From: Firmicutes bacterium UBA4881
Lineage (GTDB): Bacteria; Bacillota; DTU065
Assembly (NCBI GenBank): GCA_002399235.1
Contig: DHDH01000036.1
Span: 1 to 64,000, forward strand
Direction: 5' to 3'
DNA: 64,000 bases
The translations under genes were made by a program, and so were the position numbers. Positions 8,200 to 16,788 of the stretch are shown piece by piece. The notes under the pieces are model-generated. The model had not been told where the DNA came from. It worked only from the letters and a program-made list of their open reading frames with translations, and searched no databases. Every line of letters starts with the position of its first letter. The stretch's first letter is position 1.

Positions 8200-9720
8200 G
8201 TGTTGCTCCGAGAAAAAGTTGGCCAGCTTTTGATGGTAGGTTTTCACGGTACTAAGGTTGATGCAGATACTGAAAGTTTACTTAGGGAGTGTCATCTTGG
8301 TGGTGTGATCCTTTTTGCTCGTAATGTAGAATCACTGGATCAAGTTAGACGTTTGACGACTAAATTACAATCAATTGCTAGGGAACCACTTTTAATTGCT
8401 GCAGACCAAGAAGGCGGCGTAGTAATTCGCTTTACTCAAGCCACAATTTTCCCTGGCAACATGGCTTTGGGAGCAGCTAATGATGTCCACCTAACTAAGA
8501 TGGTTGGTGAGGCTACAGGAGCTGAGCTTAAATACTTAGGTATTAATTTGAATCTAGCTCCAGTATTAGATGTTAATAATAATCCCCATAACCCAGGTAT
8601 TGGTGTGCGTTCTTTTGGCGAGGATCCAAATCAGGTAGCTATTTTAGGCCGAGCTTTTATTGAAGGACATCAGAATTGGGCTTGGGCAACCGCTAAGCAT
8701 TTTCCTGGAAAAGGTGATATTTCTATTGACTCTCATATTGATCTACCCACTGTAGCACATGGCAAAGAACGGTTAGAAGAAGTGGAATTAAAGCCTTTTA
8801 TTGAAGCTATTGCTGCTAATGTTGGCGCGATAATGACTGCTCATGTCACTTTTCCAGCTTTTGATTCGACACCTGGTTTGCCAGCAACCCTTTCCCAACC
8901 TGTATTAACAGGCTTACTCAAAGAAGAACTGGGTTTTGAGGGTGTGGTAATTACTGATGATCTAGAGATGGGAGCTATCGCTAAGCACTTTGGTATTGGA
9001 GAAGCTGCAGTTATGGCTGTAGAAGCTGGTGCGGATATTGTTTTAGTTTGTCATACCAGGGAAGCTCAAATAGAAGCTTATAATGCCTTACTTAAAGCTT
9101 TTGAAAGTGGTAGGATTTCAAAATCACGACTAGATGATGCTTTGGCTCGAATTGCCAAATTAAAAAAAGGGCTTAATAAATACCCTTATATTTTGTGGCA
9201 TCAAAATTGGCAGCTAGCATTGGAAGCAGCACATAAATCAGTCACAGTTCTTAAAAACAACAATTTACCAATCTTACCAGATAAGGATAGAAAAACATTA
9301 ATTTTGTTTCCTGAGATAGCTGGGTTAGTTCAAGTGGAGGATGTGCAAAAGAGTGAAACCTTAGCACCTTTTTTGCGTGACTATGGTATAGAGTGCTCGG
9401 AAGTTTATTACTCTTTAAAACCGGAGGAAAGCCAAAGAAAAGCTTTAATAGAGAAAGCTAAGGATTTTGATTTAATTATCTTTTGCTCTTACAACGCACA
9501 CTTAACCCCAGAACAGCAACTATTAGGAACAGCATTAGGTAGTTTAAAGAAAACGTTTATTGTTGCTGCTCTAAGAAATCCATACGATTACAGTAGCTTC
9601 CCCACAGCAGATAGTTTTGTTTGTACTTACTCTTATCGCCAAGCTTCATTAATAGCGTTAGCGAGAGTATTATCAGGTCAGGTTAAAGCGACTGGCAAGA
9701 TACCTGTCGAGTTGCTATAG
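8200..9720 (+). CDS. beta-N-acetylhexosaminidase, GH3 (NagZ-like)
   Basis: The product has 506 residues, starting at a GTG preceded by AAGGGGAA. The GH3 N-terminal barrel carries DQEGGVVIRF, KHFPGKGD followed by DSHIDLPTV (the Asp-x-His general acid/base loop diagnostic of NagZ-type enzymes) and VVITDDLEMGAI with the nucleophile Asp. A C-terminal alpha/beta domain (about 345-506) makes it longer than one-domain Gram-negative NagZ and like Bacillus-type NagZ. There is no signal peptide, so it acts in the cytoplasm, probably on muropeptide- or chitin-derived GlcNAc-saccharides. The partner kinase and GH4 lie just upstream. Confidence 0.93.
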   Translation: MLLREKVGQLLMVGFHGTKVDADTESLLRECHLGGVILFARNVESLDQVRRLTTKLQSIAREPLLIAADQEGGVVIRFTQATIFPGNMALGAANDVHLTKMVGEATGAELKYLGINLNLAPVLDVNNNPHNPGIGVRSFGEDPNQVAILGRAFIEGHQNWAWATAKHFPGKGDISIDSHIDLPTVAHGKERLEEVELKPFIEAIAANVGAIMTAHVTFPAFDSTPGLPATLSQPVLTGLLKEELGFEGVVITDDLEMGAIAKHFGIGEAAVMAVEAGADIVLVCHTREAQIEAYNALLKAFESGRISKSRLDDALARIAKLKKGLNKYPYILWHQNWQLALEAAHKSVTVLKNNNLPILPDKDRKTLILFPEIAGLVQVEDVQKSETLAPFLRDYGIECSEVYYSLKPEESQRKALIEKAKDFDLIIFCSYNAHLTPEQQLLGTALGSLKKTFIVAALRNPYDYSSFPTADSFVCTYSYRQASLIALARVLSGQVKATGKIPVELL

Positions 9721-9882
9721 ATTTTGTCATCCGAAAAAAACTGCGTACTAAAATATTACAAATTATAGAACAAGGCGGAGAGTACGCTAATCGTTTTAAT
9801 TGCAACATGAGGGTAGTTGATTATTTTTCTTTGTTGATAAACGTAGGTTTCTTGCTGTATCTTGTGAAAGTGAGTGATTATA

Positions 9883-11622
9883 ATGGCTCAATACAGATTT
9901 ATTTTTGCCGCTGACGCTCATACAGGTCGCTACCAACCAGGAACAGAAGCTTTGGAAGAGATATTGTTAGAAGCTGCTTCATTAAATCCTACACCCGAAT
10001 TTGTAATTTTAGGCGGGGATATGGTAGAAACTGGTATGGATTGGGAGTTTGAGATATTAAAAAAAGTGATCGCTAAGTCACCAATACCAATCTATCCAGC
10101 AATTGGCAACCATGAAAGCCGTTGGACAGAAGATCTCTATCAAAGTTATACAAAAAACTTTGGTCGTCCCTATTACTCTTTTGACCATAAAGGCATTCAT
10201 TTTATTGTCCTAGATACCACAATCTATGGGCAGGCATATGGACATATCGAGAGAGTCGAACTCGATTGGTTACAACAGGATGTGGAGTCTTTAGCACCAG
10301 AAAGGCCTTTAGTTGTGATTAGTCATCATCCTCTTGCTTATCCTAACGAGTTTACTGATAATTGGGAGCGAGTTTTTGCTGCTTGCACAGGTAGAAATTT
10401 AGCGTTACATCTTGCAGGGCATGGTCATGCAGCCGTCAATTGGAGTTTTGATAATGTTCCGTGTTTTATGGCTCCTGCGGTGATGTCGAAACAGTATCTT
10501 ATCTGTGACGTGAAAGATGACACTATAAAAGTTTACAAAAAAGCTTTAGGTGAAGAACTGGTCTTTTGGAGTGAGGTAAGTCTAACAGAGCGTACACTTA
10601 AAGCTTTTACGATTCCTAAAGGCCCAGAGAAGTATAAGTGGCGTTATCGCACAGGTGGAGCAATTTTGGCTGCTCCCCTAGTAGGTGAAAGTGAAGTCTT
10701 TGTTAGTTCTGTAGATGGGGCCCTTCATTGTGTTGATAAGCAAAACGGTAGAGTTCGTTGGATCTATGAAACAGGCGCAATGCTAGTGGGAGAGCCACTG
10801 TTAACTACTATTGAAAATGAGCCTGCGGTTGTGTTTACCTCTGGAATTGGAGCGATTTATGCTCTAAGAATTGTTGATCGGAAGCTCCTTTGGCAACACA
10901 ACACAGAACGAGCCCTATCCTCCAGTCCAGCTATTTGGCAAAACCAAGTCTATTTCGGGGAAGCTCGTGCTTTTTCTGCTCTTAATCTAAAAGATGGTCA
11001 ATTGCTTTGGCGGGTACCTATCGAAGGTTTAGTTAATGTGAAACCAGCAGTTGATGAAGAGGGCGTTTATTTTGGGGCTTGGGATGGGTACTTCCATGCA
11101 TTTTCTCATTCAGGTACCAAACTTTGGGAAATAAAAGTTACCGACAATTATTATTTTTCGGCTTCCACAGGCAATCCTCAAATAAGTGGAGATATTATAG
11201 TATTCACCTCTGGGCTTTTAAAAGAAATAGGTGGAATATGGGCTTTAAATAAGCGAACAGGGGACATACTTTGGACAAAACAAATAATATCTAACTATTG
11301 TACTCCTTGTATTCAAGGTGAATATGTCTATGTTACAGAGATACCAGGCAAGGTTTATTGTTTGGAATTGACCACGGGTAAAGAAGTTTGGCAAATTAAT
11401 CTAGGCCAAGAGATATTTAATAGTCAACCTCTGTATAGAGAAGGCCGACTTATTGTCAATCTCTTAAGAAGATCAATAGCAATAATTAATCTTGAAACCC
11501 TAACCTACCGAATTATTGAAGTGAGCAAGCGTTATTTGCTAGCAGGACCTAAGACAGATCAAAAGTTAATCTTTATTGGGGCTTTTGACGAATGTCTTTA
11601 CGCTTTCGATCTGATAAAATAA
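9883..11622 (+). CDS. calcineurin-like metallophosphoesterase fused to a PQQ-type beta-propeller
   Basis: The product has 579 residues. The phosphoesterase domain (about 1-235) shows the metal-binding series DAHTG, GGDMVETG, GNHES, SHHP and GHGHA. A beta-propeller of PQQ-type repeats (about 250-579) shows recurring W-x-[YQ] and DG-x-[LF] signatures (KYKWRYRTGG, RWIYETGA, LLWQHN, LLWRV, ILWTKQ, EVWQIN). There is no signal peptide or membrane segment. The ATG at 9883 is chosen over a GTG at 9874 because GTGAG lies 8 nt before it. Substrate unknown; following the amino-sugar genes, it may act on a nucleotide-sugar or phosphosugar (inference). Confidence 0.85.
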   Translation: MAQYRFIFAADAHTGRYQPGTEALEEILLEAASLNPTPEFVILGGDMVETGMDWEFEILKKVIAKSPIPIYPAIGNHESRWTEDLYQSYTKNFGRPYYSFDHKGIHFIVLDTTIYGQAYGHIERVELDWLQQDVESLAPERPLVVISHHPLAYPNEFTDNWERVFAACTGRNLALHLAGHGHAAVNWSFDNVPCFMAPAVMSKQYLICDVKDDTIKVYKKALGEELVFWSEVSLTERTLKAFTIPKGPEKYKWRYRTGGAILAAPLVGESEVFVSSVDGALHCVDKQNGRVRWIYETGAMLVGEPLLTTIENEPAVVFTSGIGAIYALRIVDRKLLWQHNTERALSSSPAIWQNQVYFGEARAFSALNLKDGQLLWRVPIEGLVNVKPAVDEEGVYFGAWDGYFHAFSHSGTKLWEIKVTDNYYFSASTGNPQISGDIIVFTSGLLKEIGGIWALNKRTGDILWTKQIISNYCTPCIQGEYVYVTEIPGKVYCLELTTGKEVWQINLGQEIFNSQPLYREGRLIVNLLRRSIAIINLETLTYRIIEVSKRYLLAGPKTDQKLIFIGAFDECLYAFDLIK

Positions 11623-11635
11623 AGAATGTAGGTTT

Positions 11636-11670
11636 AATTAAGTGGTAGCATCGCTGCCACTTAATTTTTT
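11636..11670 (+). terminator. intrinsic terminator
   Basis: AATTAAGTGG-x-AGC-loop-GCT-x-CCACTTAATT followed by a T-run. Confidence 0.9.
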
Positions 11671-11935
11671 AAAATTAATGAAAGCTAACAGCTAATGTTA
11701 TCAGTAGATCAAAGAGCCCTCTCTTAAGCCAAACTAGTAAAAAAGGTAATAGCTAAGCATCATTTTATAGAAAAAAACACTTCAATAATGCTTAGGGAAA
11801 GTAAAAAAGTGGTATGGCTAAAGTAGGAACTAAAATGTCAATAACGAAATAGATACTTAATCTAGATGGAGAAATTATGCTTGATGGGCTTATATTTGGG
11901 TTATAAGAGGGCAAAAGAAGAAAGGAAGTGCTAGG

Positions 11936-13789
11936 ATGAAAAGAGCACAATTAGGGCTCTTTCTGGTGCTAATTGTGGTATTGTCAGGCTGTCTTAATTT
12001 AAGCAAAAAAACCCTTAGTTGGGAGGCAGATTACCAGATTCCTTTAACTGTCAGCCAAACAACAGCAGCAGATATTTTAACAAGTAACGAGATTCAAAAC
12101 GATGGCAATAAATTCTTTATTTCCCAGACACAGGCAGGTACAGTTGATTTAGGCTTAGCTGGCTTAACAATTAATGATATTCAAAAGACTGTTACAGAAA
12201 ACTTTCCTGTGATTAATTTGGGTAAAGTTGTTGAAGAAAACATTGGTTTCATGATTCCTTTAATGGGTAGCAGTAGTTCTGAGCAATTCGTTAAAACAAT
12301 AAATATAAATGAGTTTGAGGAAGTTATTGTTAAAAGTGGCTTAGTTAGCTTATCTGCAACCAATGGTATATCGAGTACCTCTTCAATTAGCTTTACTGCT
12401 GCTTTACGGTTTTCTAATGGCGTCACCATGGATTTTACTTATGATGGATTGGCTCCAGGAACAAGCCAAATAGTTAATGTACCTCTCGACGGAAATCAAC
12501 TAGGTAATGTTCTTGATGTTGTGATTAAAAACTACCAAGTAAATGGTTCTGGAGTAGCTAATGTTGGTTTAGAAAACTTAAGCGTAGAGATATCCTCATT
12601 AAGTAGTGTTAAAGGGTATGACATCAATATTAACTCTACTGTAGAGGAAACACTTACCTTTGATCAAAGCGAATATAATGTAACTAAGTTTCAATTAGCT
12701 GCTGGTCAACTAGCTATTGGTATTAATCTACCAGGAGGACTTACAGCTACTGTAGATAGTCTTAAAATTGGCAGCCAACAATTAGATAAAATAGGCACTA
12801 ATACTTTTAGTCTAGCTAATCAAGAACTAGATAATAATGCGGTTATGACAGCTAATGTTACAGTTACTAGTGACCCAGCTGTAAATATTATCCTTCCTGA
12901 CCAATTCACAGCGATAGTGGATATTACAGGAATAGATCTAGCATCAGCTACGCTTACCTCACCGGAGATTGCTTTGGGAGATAATTATAGTTTTGAACTA
13001 CCAGTACTAGAACTACAAGAACCATTGAATAAGGTGCGTTTGGATGGTGCAGAGTTAAGTCTTACAATTAATCAGACGATGGGAAGCTTAGATTATAGCA
13101 ACTTTAAGTTGTTGGTAGTAAAAAATGATGATTCCAGTTATGAAGTCAAAGTTGCTAGCTTAGAAGTAACACCTTCTGGTGACAAACTTACTTTTAATCA
13201 AAGTGATGTTAAGATTCTACTTAACGATATAATAGCTGGCAATGTAAGAAGTAGTAAAATCACTGGTTCTCTTAAAGGTGCTGGTGATATTGTTATTACC
13301 ACCAATAACTCAATTGGTTACCAAGCAGATATCTTTGTACCCGTAAAATTAGATGGTAACCAATCCATAGCCTACACTCCAACCGAACAACTAGAAGCTG
13401 TTATTTTGGAATCTAAAGCCAAAGAGTTAATCAAAAATGCTGTTGGTAATGTAAAACTAATAGCTGAGGTAGATAACGGTTTACCAATCGGAACCAATAT
13501 ATCTTTAGATCTTGCCGATGATAGGAATAACCTCATCACTACCTTAACAGGGCAAGTTGTAGCCGCTACAACTGATGGTAATGGGTTAGCAATAGCTCCT
13601 GTAAAGAGTGAAGTTTTTCTAGAACTCAGTAAAACTCATATAGATAGTTTAGTTAACGCTCCATCTTTTCTAATAAAACCGACTATTTATATTGAAGTAC
13701 CTGCAAACGGAGCATTTTTTGCGCCAAGTAACACTATAAAGATCCGGGCGCTTCTCGTTGTTAAGACCCAAGTGAAGGTAGGGGTGTGA
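11936..13789 (+). CDS. large repetitive beta-structured lipoprotein, unknown function
   Basis: The product has 617 residues. A type II signal peptide ends in the lipobox VLSGC (Cys19). The remainder is almost free of Cys and Trp and very rich in Thr, Ser, Asn, Val and Ile, as expected of extended beta structure. Repeated patterns of the form G-x-V-D-x-x-x-x-K-I-G and L-x-x-x-x-x-V-x-L suggest several similar sandwich units, but I cannot define the boundaries. AAAGGAAGTG precedes the ATG. It is followed 7 nt later by a putative outer-membrane beta-barrel gene, so the pair probably works together at the cell envelope. No family recognised. Confidence 0.75.
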   Translation: MKRAQLGLFLVLIVVLSGCLNLSKKTLSWEADYQIPLTVSQTTAADILTSNEIQNDGNKFFISQTQAGTVDLGLAGLTINDIQKTVTENFPVINLGKVVEENIGFMIPLMGSSSSEQFVKTININEFEEVIVKSGLVSLSATNGISSTSSISFTAALRFSNGVTMDFTYDGLAPGTSQIVNVPLDGNQLGNVLDVVIKNYQVNGSGVANVGLENLSVEISSLSSVKGYDININSTVEETLTFDQSEYNVTKFQLAAGQLAIGINLPGGLTATVDSLKIGSQQLDKIGTNTFSLANQELDNNAVMTANVTVTSDPAVNIILPDQFTAIVDITGIDLASATLTSPEIALGDNYSFELPVLELQEPLNKVRLDGAELSLTINQTMGSLDYSNFKLLVVKNDDSSYEVKVASLEVTPSGDKLTFNQSDVKILLNDIIAGNVRSSKITGSLKGAGDIVITTNNSIGYQADIFVPVKLDGNQSIAYTPTEQLEAVILESKAKELIKNAVGNVKLIAEVDNGLPIGTNISLDLADDRNNLITTLTGQVVAATTDGNGLAIAPVKSEVFLELSKTHIDSLVNAPSFLIKPTIYIEVPANGAFFAPSNTIKIRALLVVKTQVKVGV

Positions 13790-13796
13790 GAAAGAT

Positions 13797-15029
13797 ATGA
13801 AAAGACAATTATGGCTGGTTCTATTGGCCTGTGTTGTTTTGAGTCAGTTAGCTTTAGCAGAGTCTCCTACTAGTATTCCTGTAGATAGTCACTTTGTTCT
13901 CTCTGCTTTTAATAGTACTACAGGAACTGTTACTGATTCGGGAGTGAAAAGTCTTCACTCGAGTGTTTTAGCTACACGAAAAGGGATCTTTGGTATCGAT
14001 GGAGGCGTGAACCTATCGGCAGGGAACGACACCTTTGGTTCGAGCAATATAAATAGATACTTTACTAATTTAGACGAAAATTTAAAAAACGAGATTTTAA
14101 ATTTAATAGGCCCAGATGGGATTAAGCTAACTCCGGTTTTAAACGCCGGTTCACGCTTCCAATTGGGTATTCTAGGGTTTAGTGGTAGAGTTATTGGCGA
14201 AGCTTCAGGTTATTTATCCAGGGATTTTGTCGAATTGCTTCTAAAAGGTAACCAATTAAATCGCACCTATAGCCTTGATCCACAACTAAGAGCAGCCTTT
14301 ATGGGCGATGCCAAAGCTCAAGTAGCTTTTAGAATTCCCTTTTTGTCTAAGTTATTGCCCTTAGAAGATTTAGCTCTAGGTATCGGCTATCACTACATTC
14401 CAGCAGGATTATATATGGTCGCTGATACAGAAATCAATTTTACACCTATTTACACAGAAAACGAGGCTAAAATTGAACGGGAGATTACAGGAGATTTATT
14501 TATCTCCCAAACCGTAAAAGGTTCAGCTCTGGACTTAGGTCTATTAGTTAGGCCTAATAAGAAACTTTACTTGGCAGCTTCAGTAGATGGATTAAATGGT
14601 GTGGTTAAATGGTCTAACTTTAAACACTATCTAGGCGAAGAATTAAACAATATGCAGACATGGGAAGATATTAATACTAGAGGAACCCCTGTAGCAGGAG
14701 AAGTAATACAAAAGTTACCACTCACTACTAAACTAGGAGTTCGTTACGATCTATTAAATTGGCTAAGTGTTAATAGCGAACTCAAACATACTAAGTTAGA
14801 AGATAATAGTGCCTGGTTAAATGTTACAGCAGGGACAGATATGACTCTCCTTTGGGTCTTACCTTTGAAAGCTTCTTTAACGTATGATAGTAGATTTAAG
14901 CAATTTGGTTATAACCTTGGAACTGGTCTCAAACTGCTTTTCTGGGAAGTTAATTGCGAAGGATATAAGCGTCCTTTTGGCTCTGGTGACGAGATTGGCG
15001 CTGCCATCTCCACAAGTATTAAATTTTAA
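13797..15029 (+). CDS. putative outer-membrane beta-barrel protein
   Basis: The product has 410 residues: a signal peptide (about 1-21, ending LALAES), then many alternating hydrophobic/polar strands separated by short turns (for example RFQLGILGFSGRVIGEAS, ALDLGLLVRPNKKLYLAASV). The C-terminus is IGAAISTSIKF, a last strand ending in Phe, the classical beta-signal of outer-membrane proteins recognised by BamA. The overall pattern resembles OmpA/TraF-like or DUF5723-type barrels; I cannot name the family. The lipoprotein gene is 7 nt upstream. If correct, the host has an outer membrane. Confidence 0.65.
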   Translation: MKRQLWLVLLACVVLSQLALAESPTSIPVDSHFVLSAFNSTTGTVTDSGVKSLHSSVLATRKGIFGIDGGVNLSAGNDTFGSSNINRYFTNLDENLKNEILNLIGPDGIKLTPVLNAGSRFQLGILGFSGRVIGEASGYLSRDFVELLLKGNQLNRTYSLDPQLRAAFMGDAKAQVAFRIPFLSKLLPLEDLALGIGYHYIPAGLYMVADTEINFTPIYTENEAKIEREITGDLFISQTVKGSALDLGLLVRPNKKLYLAASVDGLNGVVKWSNFKHYLGEELNNMQTWEDINTRGTPVAGEVIQKLPLTTKLGVRYDLLNWLSVNSELKHTKLEDNSAWLNVTAGTDMTLLWVLPLKASLTYDSRFKQFGYNLGTGLKLLFWEVNCEGYKRPFGSGDEIGAAISTSIKF

Positions 15030-15036
15030 CATTAGA

Positions 15037-15068
15037 AAGAGATGGGTTTATCCCCATCTCTTCTTTTG
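15037..15068 (+). terminator. intrinsic terminator
   Basis: AAGAGATGGG-ttta-CCCATCTCTT stem followed by CTTTTGT, after the beta-barrel gene. Confidence 0.8.
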
Positions 15069-15195
15069 TCATTTACGACTTAGTTATCCAAAGCTGAAAA
15101 ACAATACTTCTCCAAATAGTCTTAGAAGACTGTACCCAAGATAATAGAGAGACCATACATTTATAGCGAACCCAAGTGGAAGGGAGGATTAATAA

Positions 15196-15294
15196 ATGCC
15201 TGATGTTAAAGGTAATGAGCAAGGCGCTTTTGGTTTATTCTTGATTCTCATTCTTTTGGTGATTGCTACAATGGGTAATGGTTTCGGTATGTAG
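15196..15294 (+). CDS. small YjcZ-like membrane protein (32 aa)
   Basis: The ATG at 15196 is preceded by AGGGAGGA at a good distance and opens a 32-codon frame. The product is a short polar N-terminus (MPDVKGNEQGAFG), a hydrophobic segment (LFLILILLVIAT) and a Gly/Met tail (MGNGFGM). This is the pattern of the very small YjcZ/sporulation-associated hydrophobic proteins of Firmicutes. It is followed at once by a strong terminator, so it is a free-standing unit. Function unknown; a spore or membrane role is inference from family resemblance. Confidence 0.6.
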   Translation: MPDVKGNEQGAFGLFLILILLVIATMGNGFGM

Positions 15295-15327
15295 TAACCC
15301 ATGATTAAATAGATAATAATTATGGTA

Positions 15328-15360
15328 AGAGCAGTTTCTTTTAAGAAACTGCTCTTTAAA
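15328..15360. terminator. bidirectional terminator
   Basis: Stem AGAGCAGTTTCTT / AAGAAACTGCTCT between the small YjcZ-like gene (+) and the permease gene (-). It can serve both converging transcripts. Confidence 0.85.
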
Positions 15361-15379
15361 TGTTTTTTTATAATCGTAG

Positions 15380-16678
15380 TTAAATGTAGAGCCAATTGTA
15401 GATCAGGTATAGAGCTAAAGAAGCTCCAAAAATCATGAGAGGTGCTGTTAATAAACCAAAAAAGGAATATTGAAGAGCAGTGATTTCATAGCCTTTCTTT
15501 CGGACAAGATTTAGCCATAACATAGTAGCTAAGGAACCAATAACAGTAAAATTAGGGCCCAAACCTGCTCCCATTATTACACTATAAGGTAAAACAGCAA
15601 ATATTTTTGGCTCAATAAAAGGTTTGACCTTTTGTAAACCGGAAACCATTAGCATGTCCATAGGAACATTATTTACTACATTGGCACCAAGAGCTGTACC
15701 AAAGGTAACTGTCAAGATTGAGTTAAATAACCCCTTACCCGTAAGATTAGCAATTGCTGTGCTAAAAGAAGTCATTAGACCAGAATTTTCTAATCCTTTA
15801 ACTACTAAGAACATGCCTGTAACAAAAAGCAAAACCGACCAAGATACCTGGGGGAGGATCGTTTTTAAACTAGTTTTATTGGTATAGTAGGCTATTAAGC
15901 ACATATATATAGCTCCTAAAAAAGCAATCACCCACAAAGGTAGGCCAAATGCAGAACCTATAACATAGCCCAGAGTTATAGTTAAAAGCCCCCAGGTTGC
16001 TAATTTAAAATAGCGGGGATTAGCAATTGGTTCTTTGATCAGTAAAGATTGATCAATATAATGAGGAATTCTTTTCCTAAAAAGCCAGGCAAAGACAAGA
16101 TAGTTTATCATAGAAGCAACTAAATTTGGAAAAAACATTAAAATGATATAGTCCCAAAATTTAAGCCCCATGCTTTCATAAACGAGGATATTGGTAAGAT
16201 TACTTACAGGTAATGATAGTGAAGCAGTGTCAGCTATGAAAGTACAGGTTAAAAGGAATGGTAAAGGATCGAGATTAAGTAAGTGAGTATACTCCCAGAC
16301 AATAGGTGTGATAATTAAAGCTGTAGCATCGTTAGAGATGACTGTGGTAACAGCTAGTCCTAAAAGGAACGTGTTAAGAAAAAGTTTTTTACCATTTCCT
16401 TGCGCTTTGTTGGCAGCTAAGCTAGCAAACCAGCGAAAGAAGCCAGCTTCTTCTACGATCAGCGAAATGACCATCATCGAAAATAACATGATAAGCAGGT
16501 TACCAGTTTGATCTAATATAATCTTGATATCAACAAATCTAATAAACCCAAGCAAAAACATGAGCAAAGCACCAACTAACCCAGCAGTACCTTCTGTTAT
16601 TTTAAATGGTCTTAACATCATCAACAAAAAGGTTACTAAAAAAGCTAGTAAGGCAAAAATCGGTGGTGTATTTAACAT
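15380..16678 (-). CDS. ArsB/NhaD-like ion transporter permease
   Basis: The start is set at the ATG at 16678 with TAGGAGA upstream; a longer frame to 16744 adds 22 residues without an SD. The product has 432 residues and about 11-12 membrane segments. Conserved features of the ArsB/CitMHS superfamily are TTVISNDATALIITPI and FIADTASLSLPVSNLTNIL, the latter close to the ArsB signature. A mirrored second half carries NNVPMDM and GAGLGPNFTVIGSLAT. It may export arsenite with ArsA or alone, or be a Na+/H+-type exchanger. No ars regulator or reductase is adjacent, so specificity is open. Confidence 0.8.
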   Translation of the reverse strand: MLNTPPIFALLAFLVTFLLMMLRPFKITEGTAGLVGALLMFLLGFIRFVDIKIILDQTGNLLIMLFSMMVISLIVEEAGFFRWFASLAANKAQGNGKKLFLNTFLLGLAVTTVISNDATALIITPIVWEYTHLLNLDPLPFLLTCTFIADTASLSLPVSNLTNILVYESMGLKFWDYIILMFFPNLVASMINYLVFAWLFRKRIPHYIDQSLLIKEPIANPRYFKLATWGLLTITLGYVIGSAFGLPLWVIAFLGAIYMCLIAYYTNKTSLKTILPQVSWSVLLFVTGMFLVVKGLENSGLMTSFSTAIANLTGKGLFNSILTVTFGTALGANVVNNVPMDMLMVSGLQKVKPFIEPKIFAVLPYSVIMGAGLGPNFTVIGSLATMLWLNLVRKKGYEITALQYSFFGLLTAPLMIFGASLALYLIYNWLYI

Positions 16679-16788
16679 TACAGAAAATCTCCTAGTTAGA
16701 AATACTAATATATGTATTTTAAGCTGATTATTCTCAAGTGGCAAGAGATTTAAAAATTTGAATTAATGACAAGGTTTTCATCCAGTGT

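Noticed and set aside
11881..11907. Promoter TTGATG-N15-TATAAG upstream of the lipoprotein gene
   Set aside because: The spacer is too short (15 nt) and the -35 is poor; not supported well enough to list.
12181..12429. Minus-strand ORF inside the lipoprotein gene
   Set aside because: Shadow of a real coding frame; no SD.
14884..15144. Plus-strand ORF overlapping the end of the beta-barrel gene
   Set aside because: Overlaps the barrel C-terminus and its terminator, with no SD and no domain signal.
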